This document shows positions 9,001 through 17,288 of a stretch of DNA of 64,000 nt, piece after piece (positions within the stretch are counted from its first letter, which is position 1; each line of letters begins with the position of its first letter). Source of the DNA: Desulfoluna sp942491485 (lineage in GTDB: Bacteria; Desulfobacterota; Desulfobacteria; Desulfobacterales; Desulfolunaceae). A program made the position numbers and the translations under genes. Where the stretch lies: contig CALOAX010000002.1 of NCBI GenBank assembly GCA_942491485.1, positions 310,001 to 374,000 on the forward strand. The letters are read 5' to 3'. Under the pieces are notes generated by a model that ran no database searches, was not told the DNA's origin, and was given only the letters and a program-made list of their open reading frames with translations.

Positions 9001-9165
9001 ACCGCACTCCATTGTGCTGCTCTGTATTATCGGTTAGTGCCCGTACTCCCCCGAGGGGGTGGCAGTTATTGCCATTACCGGCATAACGACAAAACAAGTT
9101 CGAAACAACCCATGAACAATCTTCAGAATGGGCTACACAAAAAGGGTGAAACCTCTACCGCTGTT

Positions 9166-9255
9166 CACGGGCGCAGCCCGTAAGCAAATATGACGTACCT
9201 GAGGAACGAAGGTACAGAGTATTTGCGATCCCGGGTTTCAAGGTGCCCCCACCTT
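9166..9255 (-). repeat. Composite hairpin repeat, copy 8 (CTCC type, inverted)
   Basis: ACGGGC/GCCCGT hairpin, then main stem GCAAATA paired with TATTTGC and inner GTACCT paired with AGGTAC around GAGGAACGA. Both helices have base pairs different from other copies, so this copy is strong evidence for covariation. It ends just before the cbiH stop codon. Confidence 0.85.
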
Positions 9256-9256
9256 G

Positions 9257-10132
9257 TTAGGATTTGAGGTCGTACTTCTTTCCATAACCCCGGGGGGTGA
9301 ACATGAAGTCCAGGTACCCTTCGGACGCGCTGTTGCCGATAAAGACGGTGGTGAGCATGTCCACATCGGCCTCGTGAAGATCTTTCAGGGGCACGATGGT
9401 CACATCCTGAGCGTCCCGCATTGCGCTCTTCACGATCCCCACGGGGGTGTCGCCGCTGCGATGCTTAAGGGCAATCTCCTGAGCCTTATTCAGCTGCCAG
9501 TTGCGCTTCTTGCTCTTGGGGTTGAAGATCACCATGACAAAGTCGGCACTGGCAGCAGCGTTGAGGCGCTTTTCGATGAGCTCCCAGGGAGTCAGGAGAT
9601 CGCTCAGGCTGATGCAGGCAAAATCATGGGTCAGGGGAGCCCCCAAAAGGGACCCGCCGGAAGAGAGGGCCGGAATGCCGGGCACCACTTCCACGGTAAG
9701 GCCGCCATCTGCGGGGTCTCCTTCTCCGGGACGCACGGCGGACACGCCTTTTTCTTTGATGATCTCAAGGGCAAGGCCAGCCATGGCGTAAATGCCGGGG
9801 TCCCCGCTGGAGACAAGGGCCACCTTGTTGCCGGCAAGGGCCGACTCCACAGCCGCCTTCACGCGATCCACCTCTTTTTTCATGGTGGTGGCGATGACCT
9901 CTTTGCCGTCAATAAAATCCTTGATCAGGTCCACATAGACGGTGTAGCCGGCAATAACATTCGCGCCCTTGATCACATTCACGCATCGCATGGACATGTG
10001 ATCCATGCTGCCAGGCCCGATGCCTATGATGTATAGGACACCCTTGCCAGCGCCGCCGTTACATTTTTGCTCTTCACCTTGGGCACCACAAGGGCCCCCA
10101 TCTCTGCACTCTGAATCGCTGCTGCTTCGCAT
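9257..10132 (-). CDS. cbiH: CbiH, precorrin-3B / cobalt-factor III C17-methyltransferase
   Basis: A SAM-dependent methyltransferase that methylates C17 and drives ring contraction in the anaerobic pathway. Recognised by VLYIIGIGPGSMDHMS near the start, VVSSGDPGIYAMAG-type loop (VALVSSGDPGIYAMAG), VVPGIPALSSGG and PVGIVKSAMR. The core domain begins at about residue 32. The only in-frame ATG is at 10132, which makes the gene overlap the end of cbiG by 109 bases. The first 30 residues are not conserved, so the real start may be a rarer codon closer to 10045. Translation is probably coupled to cbiG. Confidence 0.9.
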   Translation of the reverse strand: MRSSSDSECRDGGPCGAQGEEQKCNGGAGKGVLYIIGIGPGSMDHMSMRCVNVIKGANVIAGYTVYVDLIKDFIDGKEVIATTMKKEVDRVKAAVESALAGNKVALVSSGDPGIYAMAGLALEIIKEKGVSAVRPGEGDPADGGLTVEVVPGIPALSSGGSLLGAPLTHDFACISLSDLLTPWELIEKRLNAAASADFVMVIFNPKSKKRNWQLNKAQEIALKHRSGDTPVGIVKSAMRDAQDVTIVPLKDLHEADVDMLTTVFIGNSASEGYLDFMFTPRGYGKKYDLKS

Positions 10133-11052
10133 ACACTCACCGTTCCCACATGTTTTAAAGCGGCCGCCGAAGGGGTCACCACCCCTTCCGTGCCGCTGAG
10201 TTGATCTTTGGTATAAAAAGAGAGGGGCACGCCAAAGCGCTTTGCCGCTTCAAGAATCCCCTCTTCATCCGCTTTCACATCGATGGAGGCCATGGCCCGA
10301 AGACACAAGGGGGATATCCCTCCTGCCTCAAATGCCCTGCCAACCACATCCATAATCTCGGCAACATCCGTACCCCGATTGCACCCGACCCCAGCCGTCA
10401 CAACCTTGGGGCGAATCACCAGAGCCCCCTGCTTTACAGGGGTGGTCTCACAATCCACCACCACATCGGCAGCCCCTCTGTCCGTTGCAGGGGTATACAA
10501 ATAAGCCATGTCCGCATAAAAGCCCATGGGGTCCCAGAGAAGAGGCTTTTGCTTCTCAAGAAGGGCCATGTTCACAGCTTTTATGGCGGGAGGGTTCTCC
10601 ACCACGAGGCCTCTTTCCGTCACCACGCCATCCACCGACGCAATCCCGTGGGTGTCTGTGGCAGTGGTAATCACAGGATCTGCGCCAACAACCGCAGCAG
10701 CCTCTGCAGCCAGCCGGTTCGCCCCGCCGATGTGGCCCGAAACAAGGCTGATGGCAAAGCGCCCCGCCTCGTCCATCACCACCACCGCCGGATCCTCGGC
10801 TTTGCTCAGAAGATACGGCGCGATCATCCGCACCACGATGCCCGTGGCCATAATAAAGAGATGCCCGTCTGCACCATTGAATTCCGAAGCAATCCCCTCC
10901 CGAAGTGACGGCACAAGCCGCGCCCCGGTAAAATCGGAGGCCCAGGGCTTTTGGGGCAGGCAGAGTTCGGCGCCAAGGGCCTCTGACAGCCTTTGGCCAA
11001 GCTTTGCCCCGCATGCTGTGACGGCCCATATTTTCAATGATTGATGCTTCAA
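10024..11052 (-). CDS. cbiG: CbiG, cobalt-precorrin 5A hydrolase
   Basis: About 342 residues. It opens the delta-lactone ring and releases acetaldehyde in the anaerobic pathway. The N-terminal domain shows LFIMATGIVVRMIAPYL and FAISLVSGHIGGANRLA. The C-terminal domain shows AGVGCNRGTDVAEI and ASIDVKADEEGI. The open frame continues into an upstream hairpin repeat. I choose the TTG at 11052, 6 bases after a GGAGG that belongs to the repeat (CCTCC at 11059-11063 on the plus strand). A TTG at 11037 is the alternative. It overlaps cbiH downstream. Confidence 0.88.
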   Translation of the reverse strand: MKHQSLKIWAVTACGAKLGQRLSEALGAELCLPQKPWASDFTGARLVPSLREGIASEFNGADGHLFIMATGIVVRMIAPYLLSKAEDPAVVVMDEAGRFAISLVSGHIGGANRLAAEAAAVVGADPVITTATDTHGIASVDGVVTERGLVVENPPAIKAVNMALLEKQKPLLWDPMGFYADMAYLYTPATDRGAADVVVDCETTPVKQGALVIRPKVVTAGVGCNRGTDVAEIMDVVGRAFEAGGISPLCLRAMASIDVKADEEGILEAAKRFGVPLSFYTKDQLSGTEGVVTPSAAALKHVGTVSVCEAAAIQSAEMGALVVPKVKSKNVTAALARVSYTS

Positions 11053-11057
11053 AACAT

Positions 11058-11155
11058 GCCTCCGGCGGCCAGCTTTTTGAAAAAAGCTGGACCAAAAACG
11101 TTCCGGTTGCGGATGCGTTTTGCCCCTCCTTCCTCGGGTCAAATCACATCCGGCC
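11058..11155 (+). repeat. Composite hairpin repeat, copy 9; supplies the cbiG ribosome-binding site
   Basis: The first module has a different perfect hairpin (CCAGCTTTTT / AAAAAGCTGG) in place of GAGGTG/CACCTC. The main stem GCGGATG pairs with CATCCGG, with the loop changed to TCCTTCCTC. The CCTCC of the first module is GGAGG on the cbiG strand. Confidence 0.8.
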
Positions 11156-11353
11156 TCAAAACTCTGTGTTGCGTCGGCACTTCAGTCCTGACGAACCGAA
11201 GATTTTTATCTCGCCCCCACGCCCTACATGAGAGCGAACAACCCGATTGGGTTACCCACGCCTTCGTTCTGGTGCGTGGAACGCACCCTACGGACCAAGG
11301 TGCTTCAAACGCTTCGGGCTACTCCAAGAAGGTTTTACAACCTCCGTCGTTAT

Positions 11354-11457
11354 ACACGGGCGCAGCCCGTCAGCGAATGTGATCAGCCCGAGGAACGAGG
11401 GCTGGGAGCATTCGCGAACCTGGGGTGCAGGGGATTTATCCCCTGCCCGCCGGAGGC
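11354..11457 (-). repeat. Composite hairpin repeat, copy 10 (CTCC type, inverted, complete)
   Basis: It has all four parts: ACGGGC/GCCCGT, main stem GCGAATG paired with CATTCGC with inner CAGCCC/GGGCTG around GAGGAACGA, a CAGGGGA/TCCCCTG hairpin, and CCGCCGGAGGC. It ends a few bases before the cbiF stop. Confidence 0.87.
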
Positions 11458-11463
11458 ACAATT

Positions 11464-12243
11464 TTAGACTTTCTCCACGCCATCCCGATACTCATGGGTA
11501 AAGGTGGCGTCGTAGAGTTTGGATTTGGCCGCGTTGTGGTCTCCCACGCCTTTGCCCACGATGATGAGGGCGGTTTTACGAATGCCTTCGTTTTTCATGG
11601 TTTCGGGCAGTTTGGCGATGGTGGTGTAGATGATTTTCTCATCAGGCTGGCTCACGCGGTAGGCCACGGCGCAGGTGGAGTCTTCGCCGTAGTGTGCGGC
11701 CAGTTGTTTGGAGACTTTTTCCGCCAGGGCGCTGGAGAGGTAGATGGCCATGGATGCGCCGTGGGAAGCCAGGGCGTCCAGGGATTCTCCTTCGGGAACC
11801 GGGGTGCGGCCTTCGGCACGGGTGAGGATCAGGGTCTGGGTCACCTCGGGGAGGGTGTACTCCATCTTCATGGCGGCGGCAGCTCCGAAGGCTGCGGTGA
11901 CACCGGGGATGACGGTATAGGGCACATCCAGCTTATCGAGGTCCCGCATCTGTTCGTCGATGGCGCCGTAGAGGGAGGGATCACCGGTGTGGAGGCGCAC
12001 CACTTTTTTACCGGCCCGATAGCCTTCGGCCATCTTCTCCACCATGCCGTCCAAATCCATGGAGGCGCTGCTCAGGCACTCGCACTCTTCACGTGTCCAG
12101 ACCAGGAGCTCTTCGGGGACGAGGGAACCGGCAAAGATCACGAGATCCGCCTCTTCAAGGCTTCGCTTGCCTTTGACAGTGATCAGTTCGGGGTCGCCGG
12201 GACCTGCGCCTGTAAATGTGATGGGGTATTTTACGTCAGTCAT
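11464..12243 (-). CDS. cbiF: CbiF, cobalt-precorrin-4 C11-methyltransferase
   Basis: A 259-residue SAM-dependent methyltransferase acting on C11. Motifs: ITFTGAGPGDPELITVKG near the N-terminus, VRLHTGDPSLYGAI, YTVIPGVTAAFGAAA and the late CAVAYRVSQPDE. Length is normal. Its start overlaps the stop of cbiET by one base, so translation is coupled. It ends just right of a hairpin repeat. Confidence 0.95.
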   Translation of the reverse strand: MTDVKYPITFTGAGPGDPELITVKGKRSLEEADLVIFAGSLVPEELLVWTREECECLSSASMDLDGMVEKMAEGYRAGKKVVRLHTGDPSLYGAIDEQMRDLDKLDVPYTVIPGVTAAFGAAAAMKMEYTLPEVTQTLILTRAEGRTPVPEGESLDALASHGASMAIYLSSALAEKVSKQLAAHYGEDSTCAVAYRVSQPDEKIIYTTIAKLPETMKNEGIRKTALIIVGKGVGDHNAAKSKLYDATFTHEYRDGVEKV

Positions 12244-13463
12244 TAAGCATCTCCTCGTATTCCGGTGACGATAAATACCGGATTGGTTCCTTTAAGCATC
12301 ATATCCCAGGCCACGGTGGTGGAGACGCTGGCGGAAAGCTGCAGCACCTCCACGGAAAATCCTTCGTCTTCAAGGGTGGTCACGGCGGTGCCGAGGCTCT
12401 GGAGAAGCACGGTGTTGACCACCATGCGCGCGTTCTCTTTCAATCGAGTGGAGGCCATGCGGATGATGGCGTCAAGGCCTTTGCCGCCGCCTCCGATGAA
12501 GACCACGTCCGGGTCTGGAAGATCTGTTGCGGCGTCGGGAAGTTCGCCTTCCGTCACCGTCATATTGATTGCGCCAAAACGGCGAATGTTGGTTTTGATG
12601 TCGGCGACCCGTTCGGGTCTCTGTTCAACGGCGCACACCTGTTTGACAAATGGAGAGGCTTCGATGGAGACCGATCCGCTGCCCGCCCCCAGGTCCCAGA
12701 GCACATGCTCGGGTTTGAGGTTCAGCTTTGAAATCGTCACGGCCCTTACTTCGGGCTTGGTGATCAAGCCTCGCTGATGGGCAAAAACGTCACTCGGCAT
12801 GCCAAGGCCGATGGGAAGAGGATCTTCCTTACGGGAAGCGCCCACCACAACCATCATATTGGGATCGCTGAAAGAGCCTTCGGCTGCCTTGGCAAGGGTA
12901 GTTTGGGTGTGCTTTTCACTGTCTGTCCCCATCTGCTCAAATACGTGGCAAGCCTCAGAGGTCACCCCCTGCTCCAGAAGCCATGCGGCCACTGTATCGG
13001 GGCTGTTGGTGAGGTCCGTAAAAAGAGCCGTTTTTTCGTGTGACAGAAGGGTTTCAAGGGTACCCTTGGAAAAGCCGCGCCCGTGAAGGCTCACCACCCC
13101 GGCGTCGTGCCAGGAGAGCCCCAAACGAGCAAAAGCACCGGAAACGGCCGAGACGTTGGGAATCACCTTTACAACATCGCCCCCAAAACGGTTCGTCACC
13201 AGAGATCCGATCCCGTAATAAAGGGGGTCGCCCGAGGCGAGGATCACCACCTCTTTGCCATCCATCACCTCCCCTTGCAGGCGATCGAGGATGGCGGACA
13301 TTTTGCCTTCAATAACCACTTTGTCGGCCGGGATATCCCCAAAGGCGGCAAGATGCCGCTTCCCCCCCACCAGAACATCGGCTTTTTCGATGATCGACAG
13401 GGATGCCTGGGGCAGATCCGTCTCCGACAGGCCGAAGCCCACAACGGTGATGGCTTGTTTCAT
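12243..13463 (-). CDS. cbiET: CbiE-CbiT fusion, cobalt-precorrin-6B C5,C15-methyltransferase / decarboxylase
   Basis: A 406-residue fusion equivalent to CobL. The N-terminal half (about 1-200) is CbiE-like (ITVVGFGL near the start, then VVILASGDPLYYGIGS). The C-terminal half is CbiT-like, with a Rossmann SAM site in VLWDLGAGSGSVSIEA and FIGGGGKGLD. It methylates C5 and C15 and decarboxylates the C12 acetate. It overlaps cbiD by 4 bases upstream and cbiF by 1 base downstream, so cbiD-cbiET-cbiF form one tight operon. Confidence 0.95.
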   Translation of the reverse strand: MKQAITVVGFGLSETDLPQASLSIIEKADVLVGGKRHLAAFGDIPADKVVIEGKMSAILDRLQGEVMDGKEVVILASGDPLYYGIGSLVTNRFGGDVVKVIPNVSAVSGAFARLGLSWHDAGVVSLHGRGFSKGTLETLLSHEKTALFTDLTNSPDTVAAWLLEQGVTSEACHVFEQMGTDSEKHTQTTLAKAAEGSFSDPNMMVVVGASRKEDPLPIGLGMPSDVFAHQRGLITKPEVRAVTISKLNLKPEHVLWDLGAGSGSVSIEASPFVKQVCAVEQRPERVADIKTNIRRFGAINMTVTEGELPDAATDLPDPDVVFIGGGGKGLDAIIRMASTRLKENARMVVNTVLLQSLGTAVTTLEDEGFSVEVLQLSASVSTTVAWDMMLKGTNPVFIVTGIRGDA

Positions 13464-14548
13464 GATGACTCCTTACAGGTGTCGCTTGCCACGTTTCCAT
13501 CAAAATCAAAAATAATGCACCGGGTGCTGATCCCCACCCCGGCAAACCGAGAGGCAGAAGCTGCTGCCAACTCCCCCACACGGTCAATCACTTCCGGGCA
13601 GGGCCCAACAAGATAGGTAAAGGCCTCCCGGGCGGTGTTTGACTCGGCTACTTTTTTCACCAGCTCCGCATCGTCCACCATCTCCTCTGCCAGATCGGCC
13701 AGAAACCGAAGGTTCAGGTCCGACTTGGCCGCATGAGTATGGGGAATACCAGCGGCCATCTTCACCGCTTTGCCGAAAAAGACCGCCAGAATCACATCGG
13801 TTCCCTGGCTGCCCGCCGTCTCCATGGAGCTTTTAAAAAAGTCCCCGATCTGAACAAAGCGGGTTTCGGAAAACTCCGGAAACACCTCCATGGCAAACCG
13901 CTCACTGCGACGCCCTGTGGTGCAGACCACGCTGTCAGCACCCATGGCCCTGGCCACCTTGATGGCCGACCGAACGGTTGCTTCGTACGCTTCATGGGAA
14001 AGGGGCCGTTCAATGCCCGTGGTGCCGAGAATCGAGATGCCCCCCTCAATGCCGAGGCGGCTGTTGAGGGTTTTTTCCGCCATCAACTCCCCTTCAGGGA
14101 CAAAGATCTCGATATCAAGGAAACCCTCATCACCCGTTTCAGACCGAAGGGCTTCCACGGCCCCATGGATCATCTTTACCGGGCCCGGGTTGATGGCCGG
14201 TTCTCCCACCGGCACCTCGAGGCCGGGACGAGTCACACGCCCCACCCCTACCCCGCCGCGAAGCGTGACAGGTTCCGTTGCTTCCACCCGCCTCACCCGC
14301 GCACCGATGATGGCATTTCGGGTGATGTCCGGGTCGTCCCCGCCGTCCTTCATGACGGTACACACCGCAACGTCCCCTTCCATCGTGCACGAGACAACGG
14401 GAATGTCCACATGCCCCTCACTCAAAAAAGGGATGCGAACCTTATCCGGGCAAACCCCGGTAAAAAGTAGGCTCACCGCACCCTTCACAGCCGCTGCCGC
14501 CGCCGTACCGGTGGTAAACCCACTTCGTAATGTTCGTTTCTTGGCCAT
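13460..14548 (-). CDS. cbiD: CbiD, cobalt-precorrin-5B C1-methyltransferase
   Basis: About 362 residues; methylates C1 of the contracted ring in the anaerobic pathway. The family signature LRSGFTTGTAAAAA is close to the N-terminus. GITRP-type motifs and GTTGIERPLSHEAY are also visible. I place the start at the ATG at 14548 (MAKKRTLRSG) with a TAAGGG site. The frame stays open for 12 more codons into a hairpin repeat and a TTG there, but those codons are repeat-derived. The protein overlaps cbiET by 4 bases. Confidence 0.94.
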   Translation of the reverse strand: MAKKRTLRSGFTTGTAAAAAVKGAVSLLFTGVCPDKVRIPFLSEGHVDIPVVSCTMEGDVAVCTVMKDGGDDPDITRNAIIGARVRRVEATEPVTLRGGVGVGRVTRPGLEVPVGEPAINPGPVKMIHGAVEALRSETGDEGFLDIEIFVPEGELMAEKTLNSRLGIEGGISILGTTGIERPLSHEAYEATVRSAIKVARAMGADSVVCTTGRRSERFAMEVFPEFSETRFVQIGDFFKSSMETAGSQGTDVILAVFFGKAVKMAAGIPHTHAAKSDLNLRFLADLAEEMVDDAELVKKVAESNTAREAFTYLVGPCPEVIDRVGELAAASASRFAGVGISTRCIIFDFDGNVASDTCKESS

Positions 14549-14570
14549 AGTTAAAACCCTTACAGCTTTA

Positions 14571-14669
14571 GCCTCCGGCGGCAAGGTGAGCCACCTTGAA
14601 AGCAGATTGCAAATGCTCCCGCCCCTCGTTCCTCAGGGCGATCACATTTGCTGACGGGCTGCGCCCGTG
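14571..14669 (+). repeat. Composite hairpin repeat, copy 11 (CTCC type, complete)
   Basis: First module with AAGGTG/CACCTT (pairs changed from GAGGTG/CACCTC), main stem GCAAATG paired with CATTTGC around TCGTTCCTC, and a final ACGGGCTGCGCCCGT hairpin. It lies directly in front of cbiD. Confidence 0.87.
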
Positions 14670-14855
14670 GCAAACGTTATGATAATCGCTGGTGTTGTTG
14701 GTAACTTTCAGCCGAACCATCGTCCCTTGCGCCAAAAATGAAACGCAGGAAGCTCATGCACTTGCGATGAACGACGAGTCGCTTCACACTCCACGCGAAT
14801 GCGGACGCGAAAAAATCAGAAAACCAACAACCGTTTCGCATTCGCCTTATGGTCT

Positions 14856-14884
14856 CCAGGTGCCCCCACCTGGCCGCCGGAGGC
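14856..14884 (-). repeat. Composite hairpin repeat, first-module fragment
   Basis: CCAGGTG/CACCTGG hairpin followed by CCGCCGGAGGC, without the main stem-loop. The hairpin pairs differ from other copies. Confidence 0.65.
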
Positions 14885-14899
14885 ATTCTTTTGCCACTC

Positions 14900-15955
14900 T
14901 TAGGGAACCAGAAAATAAAAGAGCACGCCGGTCACCATCAACGAGAAAATCCTCAGGAACTGGCCGATGAGCAGGATCTGGGTGCCCATGACGGGCGAGA
15001 AGATCCCGGCGTATCGCGGCAGCTGGTGTCTCACGGCCCGGATGGGAAAGGCGATGATGTTGCCGATGATCAGGGCCAGGGCCGTCTGTTTGACGGTGAG
15101 GACCCCTGCATCGAGCAGTGCACCTGCTGCGGCGAAGCCTGACGTGAACTCTGCCGTAAAGCCCAGAACCACCACAGAGAGGGATTCCACGGGCATGATC
15201 TTCGAGATGGCCAGGTGCGCCAGGGCTTCGTTCATGAAGTCGAAAAAGCCGAGGCGATGGACGAAGAAGACCGCCACATAAATGGGAATCACCCAGGTGG
15301 CGATGGTGGCCACACGTTTGGGAAAGCGTTTTCGAATCCCATCTTTTACGGCCTGCCACCCCTTTGCTGTGGGCTCTTTGCTTTCCACATCAATGTCCCC
15401 GTCCTTTTCTCCATCCAGCATGACGTGGCCGAGGGTCACGAGAAACACGCTGCGAAGGATAAGGGCCGAGAAGGTGAGGCCAAAATAGACCAGCCCTGCC
15501 TTGCCCACCAATGGGATGACGATAAAAAAGGTGGTGGGCAGGTGCAGAAAATAGGCCGGAAACTGGTTGAGAAAGTTGGCCATGAAGAGCTGCCTGCGGC
15601 TGATGCTGCCATCTTTATAGAAGCCGTAGAGCATGGAGTTGGACGCCACCCCGGAAACGAAGGCTGTGGTGAAGGCTGCACTGCAGCGATCACCCAGACC
15701 TGCGAACCTGAAGAGCGGCCCGGCCACTTTGGCAAGGTACCGCGTCCAACCGGTGGATTCAATGACCTGGCCGGCAACCAGTCCCAGGGAGATAAAGCAG
15801 ATGAGCCGCAGCAGGGGTTTGCCGATGCGAGTGGCCACCACCATAGGGGTGACCCCATCCATCCACACAAGTCCTGCTGCAATCATGGCTGCCGTTACAC
15901 CCAGGGAGATTACCAGCTTCTTATAGCCGCCTTTTCCCCTGCGATGTTTCGCCAT
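14900..15955 (-). CDS. Nucleoside-recognition-domain membrane protein in the cobalamin cluster
   Basis: A 351-residue polytopic membrane protein with Gate/nucleoside-recognition features. Two homologous halves each contain a G-x-x-S/T-N-S or pore-like segment (FVSGVASNSMLYGFYKDG and EFTSGFAAAGALLDAG). The ATG lies one base after the cbiL stop, so the two genes are co-translated. The family includes spore-maturation and nucleoside or ion transporters whose substrates are often unknown. The position inside the cobalamin regulon suggests uptake of a corrinoid precursor, a base such as alpha-ribazole, or cobalt. That is inference only. Confidence 0.8.
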   Translation of the reverse strand: MAKHRRGKGGYKKLVISLGVTAAMIAAGLVWMDGVTPMVVATRIGKPLLRLICFISLGLVAGQVIESTGWTRYLAKVAGPLFRFAGLGDRCSAAFTTAFVSGVASNSMLYGFYKDGSISRRQLFMANFLNQFPAYFLHLPTTFFIVIPLVGKAGLVYFGLTFSALILRSVFLVTLGHVMLDGEKDGDIDVESKEPTAKGWQAVKDGIRKRFPKRVATIATWVIPIYVAVFFVHRLGFFDFMNEALAHLAISKIMPVESLSVVVLGFTAEFTSGFAAAGALLDAGVLTVKQTALALIIGNIIAFPIRAVRHQLPRYAGIFSPVMGTQILLIGQFLRIFSLMVTGVLFYFLVP

Positions 15956-15956
15956 C

Positions 15957-16685
15957 TCAGTTCTTCAGTCCGTTTTTCTGCTTGGCGATGATCAGGGTCC
16001 AGTAATCGGGCTTGACCTCTCTCAGATCGCTGACGTTCCAGATGATCTCTTCCCCTTCGCGACCGCACTTTTTAACGGCGCAGCTGTTTTCGAGGAGACC
16101 GCTGTCGGAGAGGGCATCGGCGATATCATCCACGTTTTTATAGGCCTTCAGAAGGACGACGTTCTCAGATGATGCGGCCACGCGGCGAACATGCTCACCT
16201 CCGTAGGCCCCTGAAGTCAGGACAAGTGACTCCTCTGCTTCCACAAGGGGGGTGTTGATGCGCGCGGCAGCGGCCTGGAAGGAGGTGATGCCGGGAATGG
16301 TTTCAATGGGGCATTCGGGGTGATCGGCTTGCATATACTGAAGAACATAGCCGAAGGTGGAGTAGGTCAGCGGGTCACCGAGGGTAAGGAAAGCGGCACT
16401 TTTCCCGCTGTTAAGGACCTCAGCGATACGGTCCGCGTTTTCTTTCCACGCCTTGGTGGTAACGTCTTTTTCGCTGGTCATGGGGAAGGGGAGGATCTCC
16501 ACTGCCACGCCTTCGGGGAGGTGGGGTCTGGCAATCTCGACCGCCAGGCTGAACGTGTTCTTGGATGAGGATGCTGTAAAAATCACATCCACGCCACCCA
16601 TGGCCTTGACGGCTTTCATCGTAATAAGGTCGGGATCTCCCGGACCTACGCCAATGCCATAAAGCGTGCCTCTGTTTTCAGACAT
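15957..16685 (-). CDS. cbiL: CbiL, cobalt-factor II C20-methyltransferase
   Basis: About 242 residues. The SAM-dependent enzyme methylates C20 of cobalt-factor II, an early step after cobalt insertion. Motifs: LYGIGVGPGDPDLITMKAV at the N-terminus, AAFLTLGDPLTYSTFGYV and IETIPGITSFQAAAA. I place the start at the ATG at 16685 (MSENRGTLYG) with GAGG upstream. The open frame extends 34 more codons without conserved sequence. It is followed one base later by the membrane protein gene. Confidence 0.93.
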   Translation of the reverse strand: MSENRGTLYGIGVGPGDPDLITMKAVKAMGGVDVIFTASSSKNTFSLAVEIARPHLPEGVAVEILPFPMTSEKDVTTKAWKENADRIAEVLNSGKSAAFLTLGDPLTYSTFGYVLQYMQADHPECPIETIPGITSFQAAAARINTPLVEAEESLVLTSGAYGGEHVRRVAASSENVVLLKAYKNVDDIADALSDSGLLENSCAVKKCGREGEEIIWNVSDLREVKPDYWTLIIAKQKNGLKN

Positions 16686-17277
16686 AACTACCTCGGTATC
16701 CGCTTGCTGCTCAAGCGGTTGATTGGTGCCGAACCTTCCACAAGAACCCTGGAAGATCGACTGTTGTAAAAACGGCATGTGCCGCATCTTTCATCAAAGC
16801 CGGGTTGACGATTGACAGACACCCCTTCAGCGCTGCATAGCCTCCAACTTCTCCTGTCCGCTTTGATGAATATTTCTATGAAACGATCGGCGCTTCCTGT
16901 CTCTCTCATGCCGATGGATATATTTAAAGCGCTCCCGGGCAAGGGGGCTTCCTTTCCATCCATCTGGTTGGGGCATGATCAAAACGATCAACGCAGATTT
17001 TTTTAAAATAACTGCCTCCGGCGGCGAGGGTGGCGAAGCCACTATAGTGAAAAGCACCTCGAAAGCGGGTTGCGGATGCTCTTTCCACCTCGTTCCTCGG
17101 GTCAAATCACATCCGCCTTTCGTTCGAAGGTTCCTATCAAGAGCGGTTTGTCAAACCCACCCAACGAAACTAAGGCAAAAGTTTGGCATCCAGAGGGCCT
17201 AACCGGGCGAAGCCCGAAGCAAATGTGACGCCCGAGGAACGAGGGCAGGAGCATTTGCAAACCCGGGGTCCAGGGGG
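16686..17277. other. Intergenic region between cbiC and cbiL
   Basis: No gene seen. Two repeat copies (17014-17117 and 17203-17288) occupy its right half. The left half (16690-17010) is plain sequence and may hold the cbiL promoter, but I see no clear -35/-10 pair. Confidence 0.5.
17014..17117 (+). repeat. Composite hairpin repeat, copy 12 (long first module)
   Basis: GCCTCCGGCGGCGAGGGTGG with the longer insert also seen at 4758. The main stem GCGGATG pairs with CATCCGC around the TCGTTCCTC loop. Confidence 0.82.
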
Positions 17278-17288
17278 TTACCCCCTGG
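17203..17288 (-). repeat. Composite hairpin repeat, copy 13, containing the cbiC stop codon
   Basis: CGGGCGAAGCCCG hairpin, main stem GCAAATG paired with CATTTGC and inner GCCC/GGGC around GAGGAACGA, then CCAGGGGG/CCCCCTGG whose loop is the TAA stop of cbiC. Confidence 0.87.

Larger units (their letters stand above)
11053..11463. other. Intergenic region between cbiF and cbiG
   Basis: It holds two repeat copies (11058-11155 and 11354-11457). The 200 bases between them contain no recognisable gene. Confidence 0.55.
14549..14899. other. Intergenic region between the membrane protein gene and cbiD
   Basis: It contains repeat copy 11 (14571-14669) and a short first-module fragment (14856-14884). 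The 180 bases between them show nothing recognisable. Confidence 0.5.
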
